Assembly: GCA_030431585.1 (NCBI GenBank)
Contig: JAUIIQ010000013.1
Coordinates: 1 to 33,259, forward strand
Direction: 5' to 3'
Origin: Gammaproteobacteria bacterium
GTDB lineage: Bacteria; Pseudomonadota; Gammaproteobacteria; Pseudomonadales; Halieaceae
Length of the DNA stretch: 33,259 bases
Below the pieces are notes generated by a model. The model was not told the DNA's origin. It ran no database searches and was given only the letters and a program-made list of their open reading frames with translations. A program made the translations under genes and the position numbers. This document shows, in pieces, positions 14,913-23,141 of this stretch; the first letter of the stretch is position 1; the number at the start of each line of letters is the position of its first letter.

Positions 14913-15935
14913 CTATTCTTCCTTGGTGGCGGACCTGACGCGGCGCAGGTCACGCTCCAGAGCTATTTCGAGCCGCAACTCAATGCTCCAGGCGACGGCA
15001 CGGTCAACGTCCTGGTTACGGCGCCGGTAGTTGAACGCTGGCTCGATTTCCGCAAACAGGAAGTCACGGTAGATCTGCCTCCGCCACAACACGCCCAGGC
15101 GATAGTTCTTGACCAGTGGATCAGGTCTTGTCTCACCGCTGATGCTGCCGAAATAGGACAGCGCGATCGGGCGACTGCTGGCCAGTTTTTTGCGCTGCCG
15201 CAAGGCCAGTCGGGTGCGCCATTCTACGCCTCCGGTTTCCTCTCCCCAGCGCACCCTGTTGCCCCAGCGTACGATACTGTTCTCGTCCAGGGCGTGGTTG
15301 ATATCGTAAGTTCCCGTAGTAAAAAACTTCTCGTCCTGGTCCCATTGCAGGCGCTGGATATAGCGATAGCTTGTATCTGCCTGGTAGTAGCCCTCGTTGC
15401 GGTAGCGCACCCCTGGTCGCAGATCGCCCGAAGAATAATTGAGCGTCATATCGAAGCGCGAGCGGGAACCTTCCCGCACCATATACTGCAGCCCAATCCG
15501 GTCTTCCTCGCGGCGTTCTTCTTCGGTCTCCAGCTCGCTGTCCTCCCCGGCAAAGACCAGGTCCAGGCGGCGGGAAATTCTGGGCAACTGCAACTTGCCC
15601 CGCAGGCGCACACTGAAGTCGTTGCCGTCCTCCTCGTCCCACTCATGAATAAAGTCCAGCCGCAGCAACGACTCAGCCTGTTCGGCATCGTATTCCGGAT
15701 CACCGAAGAAGGCGTCCATCCATTGTGTGAGGGCCTGGGCCTGGTTGGTGACTACGGCGTGACTGGTATCTACCCAGTTAATCGGCGGACTTTCCGGCTC
15801 CTGATCTTCACCCTGGGGAAGTGGCTCGGGCGCCGTCCAGGTCGTTTCGCCGTCAATCCTGGGCGCACTGACATTCGTGGTTTCCGCTAACGCGGGAAGT
15901 GTTGTCAATAAGAAAGCGGCAAGCCAAATCTTCAC
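14913..15935 (-). CDS. Exported beta-rich envelope protein, probable outer-membrane barrel
   Basis: A 340-residue protein with a clean signal peptide (MKIWLAAFLLTTLPALA, cleavage before ETTNV). The mature protein has a proline-rich, acidic N-terminal segment to about residue 70. It then shows many alternating polar/hydrophobic stretches with Tyr, Trp and Arg (FSVRLRGKLQLP, SRFDMTLNYSSGDLRPGVRY, VEWRTRLALRQRKK, EIEPAFNYRR), which suggest amphipathic beta strands of an outer-membrane barrel. I do not recognise a named family. It is unusually rich in Arg and Glu for a barrel, so a periplasmic beta protein remains possible. It is divergent from psd across 48 bp and convergent with phoH. Confidence 0.75.
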   Translation of the reverse strand: MKIWLAAFLLTTLPALAETTNVSAPRIDGETTWTAPEPLPQGEDQEPESPPINWVDTSHAVVTNQAQALTQWMDAFFGDPEYDAEQAESLLRLDFIHEWDEEDGNDFSVRLRGKLQLPRISRRLDLVFAGEDSELETEEERREEDRIGLQYMVREGSRSRFDMTLNYSSGDLRPGVRYRNEGYYQADTSYRYIQRLQWDQDEKFFTTGTYDINHALDENSIVRWGNRVRWGEETGGVEWRTRLALRQRKKLASSRPIALSYFGSISGETRPDPLVKNYRLGVLWRRQIYRDFLFAEIEPAFNYRRRNQDVDRAVAWSIELRLEIALERDLRRVRSATKEE

Positions 15936-15983
15936 AGTCTTGGGCTGATTACCTTTCAGGGCATTAGGGTTACACTACCCGCT

Positions 15984-16838
15984 ATGACGTCGCTTTTCAT
16001 CTTTTTCCAGCACCTTGTTCCCCAACACCTGCTTTCCCGTTTGACCGGGTGGCTGGCCGATCTGGAGCGCCCTGTCACCTTGAAGAATTGGGTGATTGGC
16101 GCCTTCATACGGCACTTTGACGTGGATATGAGTGAGGCGCGCGAACCGGATTATCGTCAGTACGCCAGTTTCAATGCGTTCTTTACCCGTGCGTTGGTCG
16201 AGGGCGCCCGGCCACTGGCAGAGGCTGATGTGATATGTCCCGCAGATGGCGCGATCAGTCAGTTGGGTGATATCGTCGGCGGGCGTATTTTCCAGGCCAA
16301 GGGTCAGGACTACGACTGTGTGGAACTGCTCGGCGGCGACCCCGAGTGGGCTGCGCGCTTCGCCGATGGTCGTTTCGCCACGATTTATCTGTCTCCGCGG
16401 GATTACCACAGGGTGCACATGCCCCTGGCGGGCAGGTTGCTGGCTACCACCTATGTCCCGGGCGACCTGTTCTCTGTGAACACGGCGACTGCGCAGAACG
16501 TTGAGCGCCTGTTTGCCCGCAATGAACGTTTGGTGAGTTATTTCGAGACAGCCGCTGGTCCGGTGGCGATGATTCTTGTCGGTGCCATGGTGGTGGCGGG
16601 TATCGAGACGGTGTGGGCAGGTCAGGTTGCACCGCCGCCGAAAACCCCCGAGCGCCGGGATTACCGGCAAGTGCCGGATGCTATCGACCTGGCTGCAGGT
16701 GAGGAAATGGGGCGTTTCAAGCTCGGTTCAACGGTCATATTGCTGTTCCCTCCCGGCGCTGTGAGCTGGCGTGAGCGCTTTACAGCCGGGACGCCAACGC
16801 GTCTGGGCGAGCCGCTTGCGGACCTGCAAAGCAGCTGA
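15984..16838 (+). CDS. psd: Phosphatidylserine decarboxylase proenzyme
   Basis: A 284-residue type I phosphatidylserine decarboxylase that makes phosphatidylethanolamine at the inner membrane. The self-cleavage site LGST is present: Gly248-Ser249, where cleavage converts the serine into the pyruvoyl cofactor of the alpha chain. Other family landmarks are FNAFFTRAL, CPADGAISQLG and SPRDYHRVHMP, the last containing the Asp-His pair used in self-processing. Length is that of the E. coli enzyme minus a few tens of residues. The start has no Shine-Dalgarno, and a TACACT at 15971-15976 would place transcription start at about the ATG, so a leaderless message is possible. In E. coli psd follows rsgA in the same direction; here they are convergent. 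Confidence 0.96.
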   Translation: MTSLFIFFQHLVPQHLLSRLTGWLADLERPVTLKNWVIGAFIRHFDVDMSEAREPDYRQYASFNAFFTRALVEGARPLAEADVICPADGAISQLGDIVGGRIFQAKGQDYDCVELLGGDPEWAARFADGRFATIYLSPRDYHRVHMPLAGRLLATTYVPGDLFSVNTATAQNVERLFARNERLVSYFETAAGPVAMILVGAMVVAGIETVWAGQVAPPPKTPERRDYRQVPDAIDLAAGEEMGRFKLGSTVILLFPPGAVSWRERFTAGTPTRLGEPLADLQSS

Positions 16839-16894
16839 GCGCGCTGATCTGGCTGCCTGCACAAGGCCCCTTGGGCGAAACCTCAGCACGGCGC

Positions 16895-17905
16895 CTAGTG
16901 CTCCAGCGAAGCCACTATGTGACGGTAGCTGGCCAGGCGTGTAGCGTTGATCTCGCCATTTTTCTGCGCAGCCAGGATTGCGCAGCCCGGTTCCTGCTGG
17001 TGTCGGCAGTCGCGAAATTTGCAGTGTCCAAGATGCGGGCGGAATTCCCGGAACCCGTATTCAACGTCTTCTCGTTGCATATGCCAAAGCCCGAACTCCC
17101 GTATTCCCGGCGAGTCGATCAGGCTGCCCCCGCAATCAAGGTGAAACAGTTCCGCCGTGGTGGTGGTATGGGTGCCCTTGCGCGTATTTTCCGACAGTTC
17201 CCCCACGCGTAATGCGGCTTCCGGCAGTAGCGCATTGACCAGTGAGGACTTGCCCACGCCGGACTGGCCGACAAACACGCTGGTGCGCTCGCGCAGACCT
17301 GCGTGCAAGGTGGCAAGGCCCGAGGGCCTGGCGCAGGTATGCAGGATGCGATAGCCGAGCTCAGGATAGGGGGCCATCAGCGTGTCCATCTGCGCACGCA
17401 GGGCGGCATCGTTGTCCAGCAGGTCGGTTTTGTTAACCACGATTACCGGCTCTATGCCTACCACCTCCGCTGCCACCAGATAGCGATCCAGCAGGTTGGC
17501 ATGGGGTTGCGGATAGGGGGCAATCACCACCAGGATCTGGTCGATGTTGGCCGCGACGGCTTTGAGTTTGCCGTAAGGGTCGGGTCGGCACAGCACGCTG
17601 TGTCGCTCGAGTTGTGCAACTACCACTCCGGTTGGCCTCCCCTCGCACCAGACCACCCGGTCACCGGTTACCAGGCCATCGATGTTGGCGCGAATGTGGC
17701 AGCGCTGGGACACCCCAGGTGCCGACTCTACCGCTACCTGGGTTCCGTAGTGAGCTATCACCAGCCCCTCCTGTTCCGGTCCCAAAGCGCCTTCGGTAAG
17801 TGCCTCTTCCGCAGCAGCGTCCCTGCGGGCAGCGCGGGCTGCGCGCTCTTCCTGGATTTTTTCCACTCGCCAGGTCTGCTGGCGGCTCAACTTGCGTTTC
17901 GACAT
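16895..17905 (-). CDS. rsgA: Ribosome small-subunit-dependent GTPase A
   Basis: A 336-residue circularly permuted GTPase that acts in late 30S subunit maturation. After a basic N-terminal tail ([10 protein letters not shown]) comes an OB-fold (residues about 45-100). The G motifs follow in permuted order: NKTD (G4) at 158-161, GQSGVGKS (G1) at 213-220 and DSPG (G3) at 264-267. A zinc site follows with Cys295, Cys300, His302 and Cys308. The ATG at 17905 is chosen because the basic tail matches the family; the in-frame extension to 18295 runs through the divergent orn gene and is not plausible. No ribosome site precedes the ATG. A good promoter at 17912-17940 predicts transcription starting on or next to the ATG, suggesting a leaderless mRNA. 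Divergent from orn. Confidence 0.96.
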   Translation of the reverse strand: MSKRKLSRQQTWRVEKIQEERAARAARRDAAAEEALTEGALGPEQEGLVIAHYGTQVAVESAPGVSQRCHIRANIDGLVTGDRVVWCEGRPTGVVVAQLERHSVLCRPDPYGKLKAVAANIDQILVVIAPYPQPHANLLDRYLVAAEVVGIEPVIVVNKTDLLDNDAALRAQMDTLMAPYPELGYRILHTCARPSGLATLHAGLRERTSVFVGQSGVGKSSLVNALLPEAALRVGELSENTRKGTHTTTTAELFHLDCGGSLIDSPGIREFGLWHMQREDVEYGFREFRPHLGHCKFRDCRHQQEPGCAILAAQKNGEINATRLASYRHIVASLEH

Positions 17906-17911
17906 CAATGC

Positions 17912-17940
17912 ATTATTGGGGCAGCTTGCTGGCCTGTCGA
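17912..17940 (-). promoter_or_regulatory. Promoter for rsgA, predicted to give a leaderless mRNA
   Basis: On the minus strand TCGACA (17940-17935, five of six) and AATAAT (17917-17912, five of six) are separated by exactly 17 bp. The expected start, six to seven bases after the -10, falls at about 17905, the A of the rsgA ATG. The absence of a Shine-Dalgarno is consistent with this. Confidence 0.5.
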
Positions 17941-17987
17941 GGCAATTTGTTACACTCAGCGGTTGGGAAATGCCAAAGGGCTCAACT

Positions 17988-18536
17988 ATGCAAAGTGCAA
18001 ACAACCTGATCTGGGTTGATATGGAGATGACCGGCTTGAGTCCGGAGAACGACGTGGTGATAGAAATCGCCACCATTGTCACCGACAGTGATCTGCAGAC
18101 CCTGGCGGAGGGGCCGGTGATCGCCATACACCAGAGCGATGATCGCCTGGGCGCAATGGACGAGTGGAACACGACGCACCACACCCGGTCTGGTCTGGTG
18201 GAGCGAGTGCGCGCCAGTGACTGTGACGAGCAGCAAGCGGCGGCCAGGACCCTTGCCTTTCTGGAGCAGTGGGTACCGCCCGGAGCCTCGCCCATGTGCG
18301 GGAATACTATTTGTCAGGACCGCCGCTTCATGTCTCGGCACATGCCCGAGCTGGAGGCATTCTTCCATTACCGCAACCTGGATGTGAGCACCCTGAAGAT
18401 ATTAATGCAGCGCTGGCGGCCGGAGCTGGAAGCCGGCTTTATCAAGACGGCCACACATCTGGCGCTGGATGACATCCGCGAGTCTATTGATGAGATGCGC
18501 TACTACCGTGACCACTTTCTGCGCCTGGCTCAATAG
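17988..18536 (+). CDS. orn: Oligoribonuclease
   Basis: A 182-residue DEDDh exonuclease that removes the last steps of RNA decay by cleaving very short RNAs, including pGpG from c-di-GMP breakdown. Catalytic residues are visible at the expected places: Asp11 and Glu13 (WVDMEMTG), Asp111 ([10 protein letters not shown]), His157 and Asp162 ([10 protein letters not shown]). Length matches E. coli Orn (181). The start is ATG 17988 with AAAGGG seven bases upstream; the in-frame ATG at 17970 has no spacer to its purine stretch. A TACACT at 17951-17956 is a possible -10. Divergent from rsgA, as in E. coli. The stop is 14 bp from that of the convergent queG. Confidence 0.97.
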   Translation: MQSANNLIWVDMEMTGLSPENDVVIEIATIVTDSDLQTLAEGPVIAIHQSDDRLGAMDEWNTTHHTRSGLVERVRASDCDEQQAAARTLAFLEQWVPPGASPMCGNTICQDRRFMSRHMPELEAFFHYRNLDVSTLKILMQRWRPELEAGFIKTATHLALDDIRESIDEMRYYRDHFLRLAQ

Positions 18537-18550
18537 CGCGCCTCTCCGGG

Positions 18551-19627
18551 TCATCCACGCAGTTGTTGCAGTGCCCAGTCAACATGCTCGCGTACCATCT
18601 GGCTGGGGAAGTTGCGACGCTTTTCCAGCGCGGTAATGGCCTGGGCTGAGGCCGGTCCATTCCCCAGCCCAACGGCAAGGTTGCGCAACCAGCGCTCAAA
18701 ACCGATGCGACGTATTGCAGATCCCTCTGTACGTGCCAGAAACGTATCTTCATCCCAGAGGAACAGGTCTGCCAATTCACTGTCCTCGAGGTCATGGCGC
18801 GGCCTGAAATCGACTTCGTCGGTGGCCTGGGCGAACTTGTTCCACGGGCAGACCAGCTGGCAATCATCACAGCCAAACACGCGGTTGCCCATCAGCGGCC
18901 GCAAGGCCGGGTCGATGCTGCCGTGATGCTCGATGGTGAGATAGGAGATGCAGCGGCGCGCGTCCAGTTCAAAGGGGCCGACGAAGGCGTTGGTAGGGCA
19001 GATATCCAGGCAAGCGGTGCAACTGCCGCAGTGTTTGCTGTGTTGCGCGGACGTGGTGGGTAGCGGCAGGTCGGTATAAATTTCGCCGAGAAAAAACCAG
19101 GAGCCGGCAGCAGAGTTGATCAGCATGGTGTTTTTGGCGATCCACCCGAGGCCTGCCTGCTCGGCTATTGCCCGCTCAAGCACAGGTGCGCTGTCGACAA
19201 ACGCACGAAAACGGCCTCCTCCAGCCTCCTGCTCAATGCGCCGCGCCAGTTGTGACAGGCGCTTGCGCATCAATTTGTGATAGTCGCGGCCAAGCGTGTA
19301 ACGCGAAATGTACGCTTTCTCTGATGAAGCCAGTATTTCTTCAGCGCGCGTATCTGTCAGGTAGTCCATGCGCAGCGACAGTACACGGCAGGTGTCCGGC
19401 ACGAGTTCGGCGGGCCGCGATCGTTTGTTGCCGTGGCGAGCCATGTAGTCCATGCTGCCGTGGTACCCGGCGTCCAGCCACTTCTGCAGATAGGCTTCGT
19501 GCTCGCCGAGGTTCACGTCGCTGACCCCCACCTGGTCAAAGCCCAGCTCGTTTGCCCATTGGCGGATGCTTGCCAGCAGTTTTTGCGGGTCAGCAAGCGT
19601 GATTTGTGGGTCATCTTGTGATGACAT
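18551..19627 (-). CDS. queG: Epoxyqueuosine reductase
   Basis: A 358-residue cobalamin-dependent reductase that converts epoxyqueuosine to queuosine in tRNA wobble position 34. The N-terminal region binds cobalamin; Asp145 in RAFVDSAPVLER matches the proposed catalytic aspartate. Two 4Fe-4S clusters are bound by Cys200, 203, 206, 210 (HCGSCTACLDICP) and by Cys226, 253, 256, 260 (GCDDCQLVCPWN). A short helical HEAT-like C-terminus follows. Length and motif order are normal. It needs B12, so the organism must make or import it. It is divergent from nnr with overlapping TATACT/TATAAT -10-like sequences at 19631-19638; the queG start is very close to these, so its leader must be very short if they are used. 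Confidence 0.97.
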   Translation of the reverse strand: MSSQDDPQITLADPQKLLASIRQWANELGFDQVGVSDVNLGEHEAYLQKWLDAGYHGSMDYMARHGNKRSRPAELVPDTCRVLSLRMDYLTDTRAEEILASSEKAYISRYTLGRDYHKLMRKRLSQLARRIEQEAGGGRFRAFVDSAPVLERAIAEQAGLGWIAKNTMLINSAAGSWFFLGEIYTDLPLPTTSAQHSKHCGSCTACLDICPTNAFVGPFELDARRCISYLTIEHHGSIDPALRPLMGNRVFGCDDCQLVCPWNKFAQATDEVDFRPRHDLEDSELADLFLWDEDTFLARTEGSAIRRIGFERWLRNLAVGLGNGPASAQAITALEKRRNFPSQMVREHVDWALQQLRG

Positions 19628-19753
19628 CTGAGTATAATTCCGTCAGCTTCAATGAAAAGGCCATTGGCGCACAGGCGTCAATACGGGGCTGCACCCGCAG
19701 TCGTTACAGTAGCGCCAGGCGCTCACCCAGCAATGCATGGCCGGGAACTGCAT

Positions 19754-21232
19754 ATGGATACAAGTAAATACACAGCATTGTACAACGCCGCGCAGACTCG
19801 CGCCCTGGATCGCTGTGCCATTGATGAATACAAGGTGCCGGGTATTACCCTGATGTCGCGCGCCGCGGCCGCCGCTTTCGATAGCCTTGTCGAAGCCTGG
19901 CCGCAACCTGAATGCGTGCAGGTGCTCTGCGGTACGGGGAATAACGGCGGCGATGGTTTTTTGCTGGCCGACCTGGCGCACAAGCGCGGCATAAGGACCA
20001 CCGTGCTGCAAGTGGGTGACCCGGAAAAAATTACCGGGGATGCGCGGCTTGCGCAGCAGCAGGCCATGGCCAATGGTGTGGAAATCATACCCTTTGAAGA
20101 AGGTGCTGTGCTGCCCATTGGCGTGGTGGTGGACGCTCTGCTGGGCACCGGGCTTGGCGGGGAAGTGAGAGGTATCTACGCAGAAGCGATCAACGAAATA
20201 AATGCCGCCGGCACATCGGTTCTGGCCGTTGATATTCCCTCCGGCTTGTGCGCGGACACAGGAAGGGTGTTGGGCAGGGCTGTGAGGGCCGATATTACGG
20301 TGACATTCATAGGCCTGAAACGCGGCTTGTTTGCCCTGGAAGCCGGAGACTTTGTTGGCGATGTGCAGTTTGCCGATCTGGCTGTACCGGCACAGGTTTA
20401 CCAGCAGGTGGCAGCCGACTGCCATCGGCTTGAGTTGGATGCACTGCTCGAAGCACTGCCGCCGCGCCCGGCCACCGCCCACAAAGGCCTGTATGGGACG
20501 GTACTGGTGGTGGGCGGCGACTATGGCATGGCTGGTGCGGCAGCGATGGCTGCAGAAGCCGCACTGCGCTGTGGCGCCGGCCTGGTGCGGGTTGCCACGC
20601 GTCCGGAACACGTGACCGCCCTGATTGCGCGCACACCTGAAGTGATGCCGACAGGAGTGGACTGCGGAGCGGACCTGCAACCCTTGCTGGATGCTGCCGA
20701 TGTGCTGGTGGTCGGCCCGGGTCTCGGGCAGTCAGCCTGGTCTGAGTATTTGTTGCAGGCGTCCCTGGCCAGTGGCAAGCCTCTGGTGCTGGATGCAGAT
20801 GGTCTGAATCTGCTCGCCGCCGGCAAGGTGCGGCCGCGCCCGGGAATGATAATAACGCCTCATCCCGGGGAGGCAGCCCGCTTGCTGAACTGCTCTGCCG
20901 GGGAGATTCAGGCTGATCGCTTCGCTGCGGCTCGAGCACTGCAACACCACGTAGGCGGCGTTGCAGTGCTCAAGGGCAATGGCTCACTGATTGCAGGCGA
21001 GAGCAATCTCCTGCTCAGTGACTATGGCAATCCGGGGATGGCAAGTGGCGGCATGGGCGACGTGCTCAGCGGCGTTATCGGGTCATTGCTCGCCCAGGGA
21101 ATGGACCCGCTGGAGGCGGCGGCATTGGGTGTTTGCCTGCACGGGGCTGCCGCCGACATAGCTGCACAAGAGGGTATGCGCGGAATGGCAGCGACTGATC
21201 TTATGCCCTGGCTGCGGGAGTTGCTGGGATGA
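19754..21232 (+). CDS. nnr: Bifunctional NAD(P)H-hydrate epimerase / ADP-dependent dehydratase
   Basis: A 492-residue metabolite-repair enzyme that restores damaged NADH and NADPH hydrates. The N-terminal epimerase half carries GTGNNGGDG at residues 60-68 plus DALLGTGLGG and VDIPSGL. The C-terminal ribokinase-like dehydratase half carries HKGLYGTVLVVGGDYGMAGA, VLDADGLNLL, ITPHPGEAARLL and GNPGMASGGMGDVLSG at 425-440, the ADP-binding/catalytic loop. The ATG at 19754 has GGGA seven bases upstream; ATG 19733 and earlier in-frame codons add residues unlike the family. Its end overlaps the tsaE start (ATGA at 21229-21232), as in many gammaproteobacteria, so they are translationally coupled. It is the first gene of the plus-strand conserved block. 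Confidence 0.96.
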   Translation: MDTSKYTALYNAAQTRALDRCAIDEYKVPGITLMSRAAAAAFDSLVEAWPQPECVQVLCGTGNNGGDGFLLADLAHKRGIRTTVLQVGDPEKITGDARLAQQQAMANGVEIIPFEEGAVLPIGVVVDALLGTGLGGEVRGIYAEAINEINAAGTSVLAVDIPSGLCADTGRVLGRAVRADITVTFIGLKRGLFALEAGDFVGDVQFADLAVPAQVYQQVAADCHRLELDALLEALPPRPATAHKGLYGTVLVVGGDYGMAGAAAMAAEAALRCGAGLVRVATRPEHVTALIARTPEVMPTGVDCGADLQPLLDAADVLVVGPGLGQSAWSEYLLQASLASGKPLVLDADGLNLLAAGKVRPRPGMIITPHPGEAARLLNCSAGEIQADRFAAARALQHHVGGVAVLKGNGSLIAGESNLLLSDYGNPGMASGGMGDVLSGVIGSLLAQGMDPLEAAALGVCLHGAAADIAAQEGMRGMAATDLMPWLRELLG

Positions 21233-21702
21233 GTCAGGAGCGCCTGCGATGGGAGGCGGCGGACGAAGATGCCATGGTGGCCTATGGTGCCAAGCTCGGC
21301 AAGGCGCTGCGGCCGGGGATGGTCGTCCACCTGCAAGGGGAACTGGGCATGGGTAAAACAACGCTCAGCCGCGGTGTGGTGCAATCATTCGGGCACAGGG
21401 GGGCGGTAAAGAGTCCCACCTACACCCTGGTGGAACCTTACGAATTAGGGGAACTTACCCTGTACCATTTTGATCTATATCGTCTGGGGCATCCGGAAGA
21501 ACTGGAGTTCATGGGGATTCGAGACTATTTCACCGCACAATCCCTTTGCCTCGTTGAATGGCCTGCCAGGGGCGAAGGAGTTTTGCCCCCGGCCGATTTA
21601 GTCATTAACATAGAGCGCAGTGGCAGCGGTCGGACACTTTGGTTGTCTGGCCTGACCGCAGAAGGAGTCGGTGTTCTGGAGCGACTGAATGCGGAAGCCT
21701 GA
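21229..21702 (+). CDS. tsaE: tRNA threonylcarbamoyladenosine biosynthesis ATPase TsaE
   Basis: A 157-residue P-loop ATPase that works with TsaB and TsaD to make the t6A modification at position 37 of ANN-decoding tRNAs. Walker A is GELGMGKT at residues 37-44. Other family features are SPTYTLVEPY, the FDLYRL motif and CLVEWPARGEGVLPPADL near the C-terminus. Length matches E. coli TsaE (153). It starts inside the last codon of nnr, overlapping by four bases, and is followed after 44 bp by amiB. Essential in most bacteria. Confidence 0.96.
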   Translation: MSQERLRWEAADEDAMVAYGAKLGKALRPGMVVHLQGELGMGKTTLSRGVVQSFGHRGAVKSPTYTLVEPYELGELTLYHFDLYRLGHPEELEFMGIRDYFTAQSLCLVEWPARGEGVLPPADLVINIERSGSGRTLWLSGLTAEGVGVLERLNAEA

Positions 21703-21746
21703 CGCAGGGGCGATACCAATAAACAAGCGCAGAGCGCGGGAGTAAC

Positions 21747-23051
21747 ATGGGCAGGGCGTGGATCGGGGCGATCCTGGGTTTGCTGGCTGCGGCCACCGTG
21801 CAGGCGGTGGAGGTGCATGATGTGCGGCTCTGGCGTGCGCCGGATCATACTCGCGTTGTGTTTGACCTGAGCGGTCCTGTCGAGCACAAGCTCTTCGTGC
21901 TGGGTAACCCTGCGCGCATTGTACTGGACGTGCAAAACACCCGTCTGAAAGCCAATCTATCAAATCTGAAGCTCACTGATACGCCTATCCGTCAAGTGCG
22001 ATCTGCGGTGCGCGAGGGTGACGACCTGCGCATCGTGCTGGATGTCAGTGCCGCGGTTGACCCGCGTAGCTTTGCGCTCAAGGCTAATGAGCAGACCGGC
22101 GATCGCCTTGTGCTGGACCTCTATGACAAGGGTGGCGGCAGCACACAGCCAGCGGTGAAAAAATCCGTAGCCCAGAACGACAAGCGCGACATCATCATTG
22201 CCATAGATGCAGGCCATGGTGGTGAGGACCCGGGCGCTCTGGGTCCGGGCAGGCAGCGCGAGAAAGATGTGGTGTTGGCCATTGCCCGGGAGGTCTACGA
22301 CTTGTTCAAGGCAGAGCCCGGATACGCCCCAACGCTTATTCGCACTGGCGACTATTATATAAGCCTGAAAGGCCGTCGTGACCTGGCCCGCAAAAGACAG
22401 GCAGATCTTTTTGTTTCCATTCATGCCGACGCGTTCAAGCGTCGCGAAGCCAACGGCGCATCGGTTTATGCGTTGTCCACCAGCGGAGCTACCAGCACCG
22501 CAGCGCGTTATCTGGCGCAGCGTGAGAATGCGGCAGACCTGGTGGGCGGGGTGAGGCTGTCCGACAAGGACGACATGCTTGCCGGCGTGCTTGCCGACCT
22601 GTCCATGACATCCACGCTTGACGCCAGTCTGCAGGTAGGGGCTGAGGTGTTACGCAATATGGACAGCGTGGCCAGGTTACATAAACGCAACGTGGAACAG
22701 GCTGGTTTTGCCGTTCTCAAGTCGCCGGACATTCCCTCAATCCTGGTCGAGACTGGTTTTATTTCCAACCCCAGTGAGGCGCAAAAGCTGGCGACCCGAA
22801 GCTACCAGAAGAAAATGGCCCGGGCGATTCACTCTGGTATCAGGAACTATCTGGGCGCTCATCCGCCCTCCGGTACACTGGTGGCATGGAAAAAAGCGCA
22901 GGGTGGCACCGAGTACACCATAGCTCGTGGCGATACGCTCTCGGGTATAGCCCAGCGTTTTAACGTATCCCTTGCTGTGCTCAAGAGCAGCAATGGTTTA
23001 AACACGTCAACGATACGGGTCGGGCAAAAACTGACTATTCCTGCGACCTGA
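21747..23051 (+). CDS. amiB: N-acetylmuramoyl-L-alanine amidase with AMIN and LysM domains
   Basis: A 434-residue periplasmic amidase that cuts the bond between MurNAc and the stem peptide to split daughter cells. The signal peptide ends VQA at residue 20. An AMIN domain (about 22-125) directs the enzyme to the septum. The Amidase_3 catalytic domain (about 149-370) has zinc ligands His157 (DAGHGGEDPG), Glu172 and His226 (SIHADAF), and the catalytic Glu335 (LVETGFISN). A single C-terminal LysM repeat (YTIARGDTLSGIAQRFNV, about 390-432) binds peptidoglycan. E. coli AmiB has no AMIN/LysM combination exactly like this; the layout resembles Pseudomonas AmiB. The regulatory helix region is between about 265 and 325. 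GGGAG lies four bases before the ATG. Confidence 0.96.
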   Translation: MGRAWIGAILGLLAAATVQAVEVHDVRLWRAPDHTRVVFDLSGPVEHKLFVLGNPARIVLDVQNTRLKANLSNLKLTDTPIRQVRSAVREGDDLRIVLDVSAAVDPRSFALKANEQTGDRLVLDLYDKGGGSTQPAVKKSVAQNDKRDIIIAIDAGHGGEDPGALGPGRQREKDVVLAIAREVYDLFKAEPGYAPTLIRTGDYYISLKGRRDLARKRQADLFVSIHADAFKRREANGASVYALSTSGATSTAARYLAQRENAADLVGGVRLSDKDDMLAGVLADLSMTSTLDASLQVGAEVLRNMDSVARLHKRNVEQAGFAVLKSPDIPSILVETGFISNPSEAQKLATRSYQKKMARAIHSGIRNYLGAHPPSGTLVAWKKAQGGTEYTIARGDTLSGIAQRFNVSLAVLKSSNGLNTSTIRVGQKLTIPAT

Positions 23052-23141
23052 TGCAACGTTACAGTCGTCCCGGCGTTTCGTCATCGCCGTCCTGTTTAGA
23101 CTTGCCCGCGGCTGCAGAAACCGAGACCCAAGCGATACGAT

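Noticed and set aside
14838-15890. Plus-strand open frame (350 codons) opposite the envelope-protein gene
   Set aside because: It starts inside phoH, has no signal or domain, and the minus strand has a clean signal peptide and beta-strand pattern.
17906-18295. N-terminal extension of rsgA by 130 codons
   Set aside because: It would run antisense through most of orn; the basic [10 protein letters not shown] start at 17905 is the family N-terminus.
19649-20680. Long minus-strand open frame (343 codons) opposite nnr
   Set aside because: It lies wholly over the well-supported nnr gene, is rich in His, Gln and Arg as expected for antisense of GC-rich coding DNA, and shows no domain or ribosome site.
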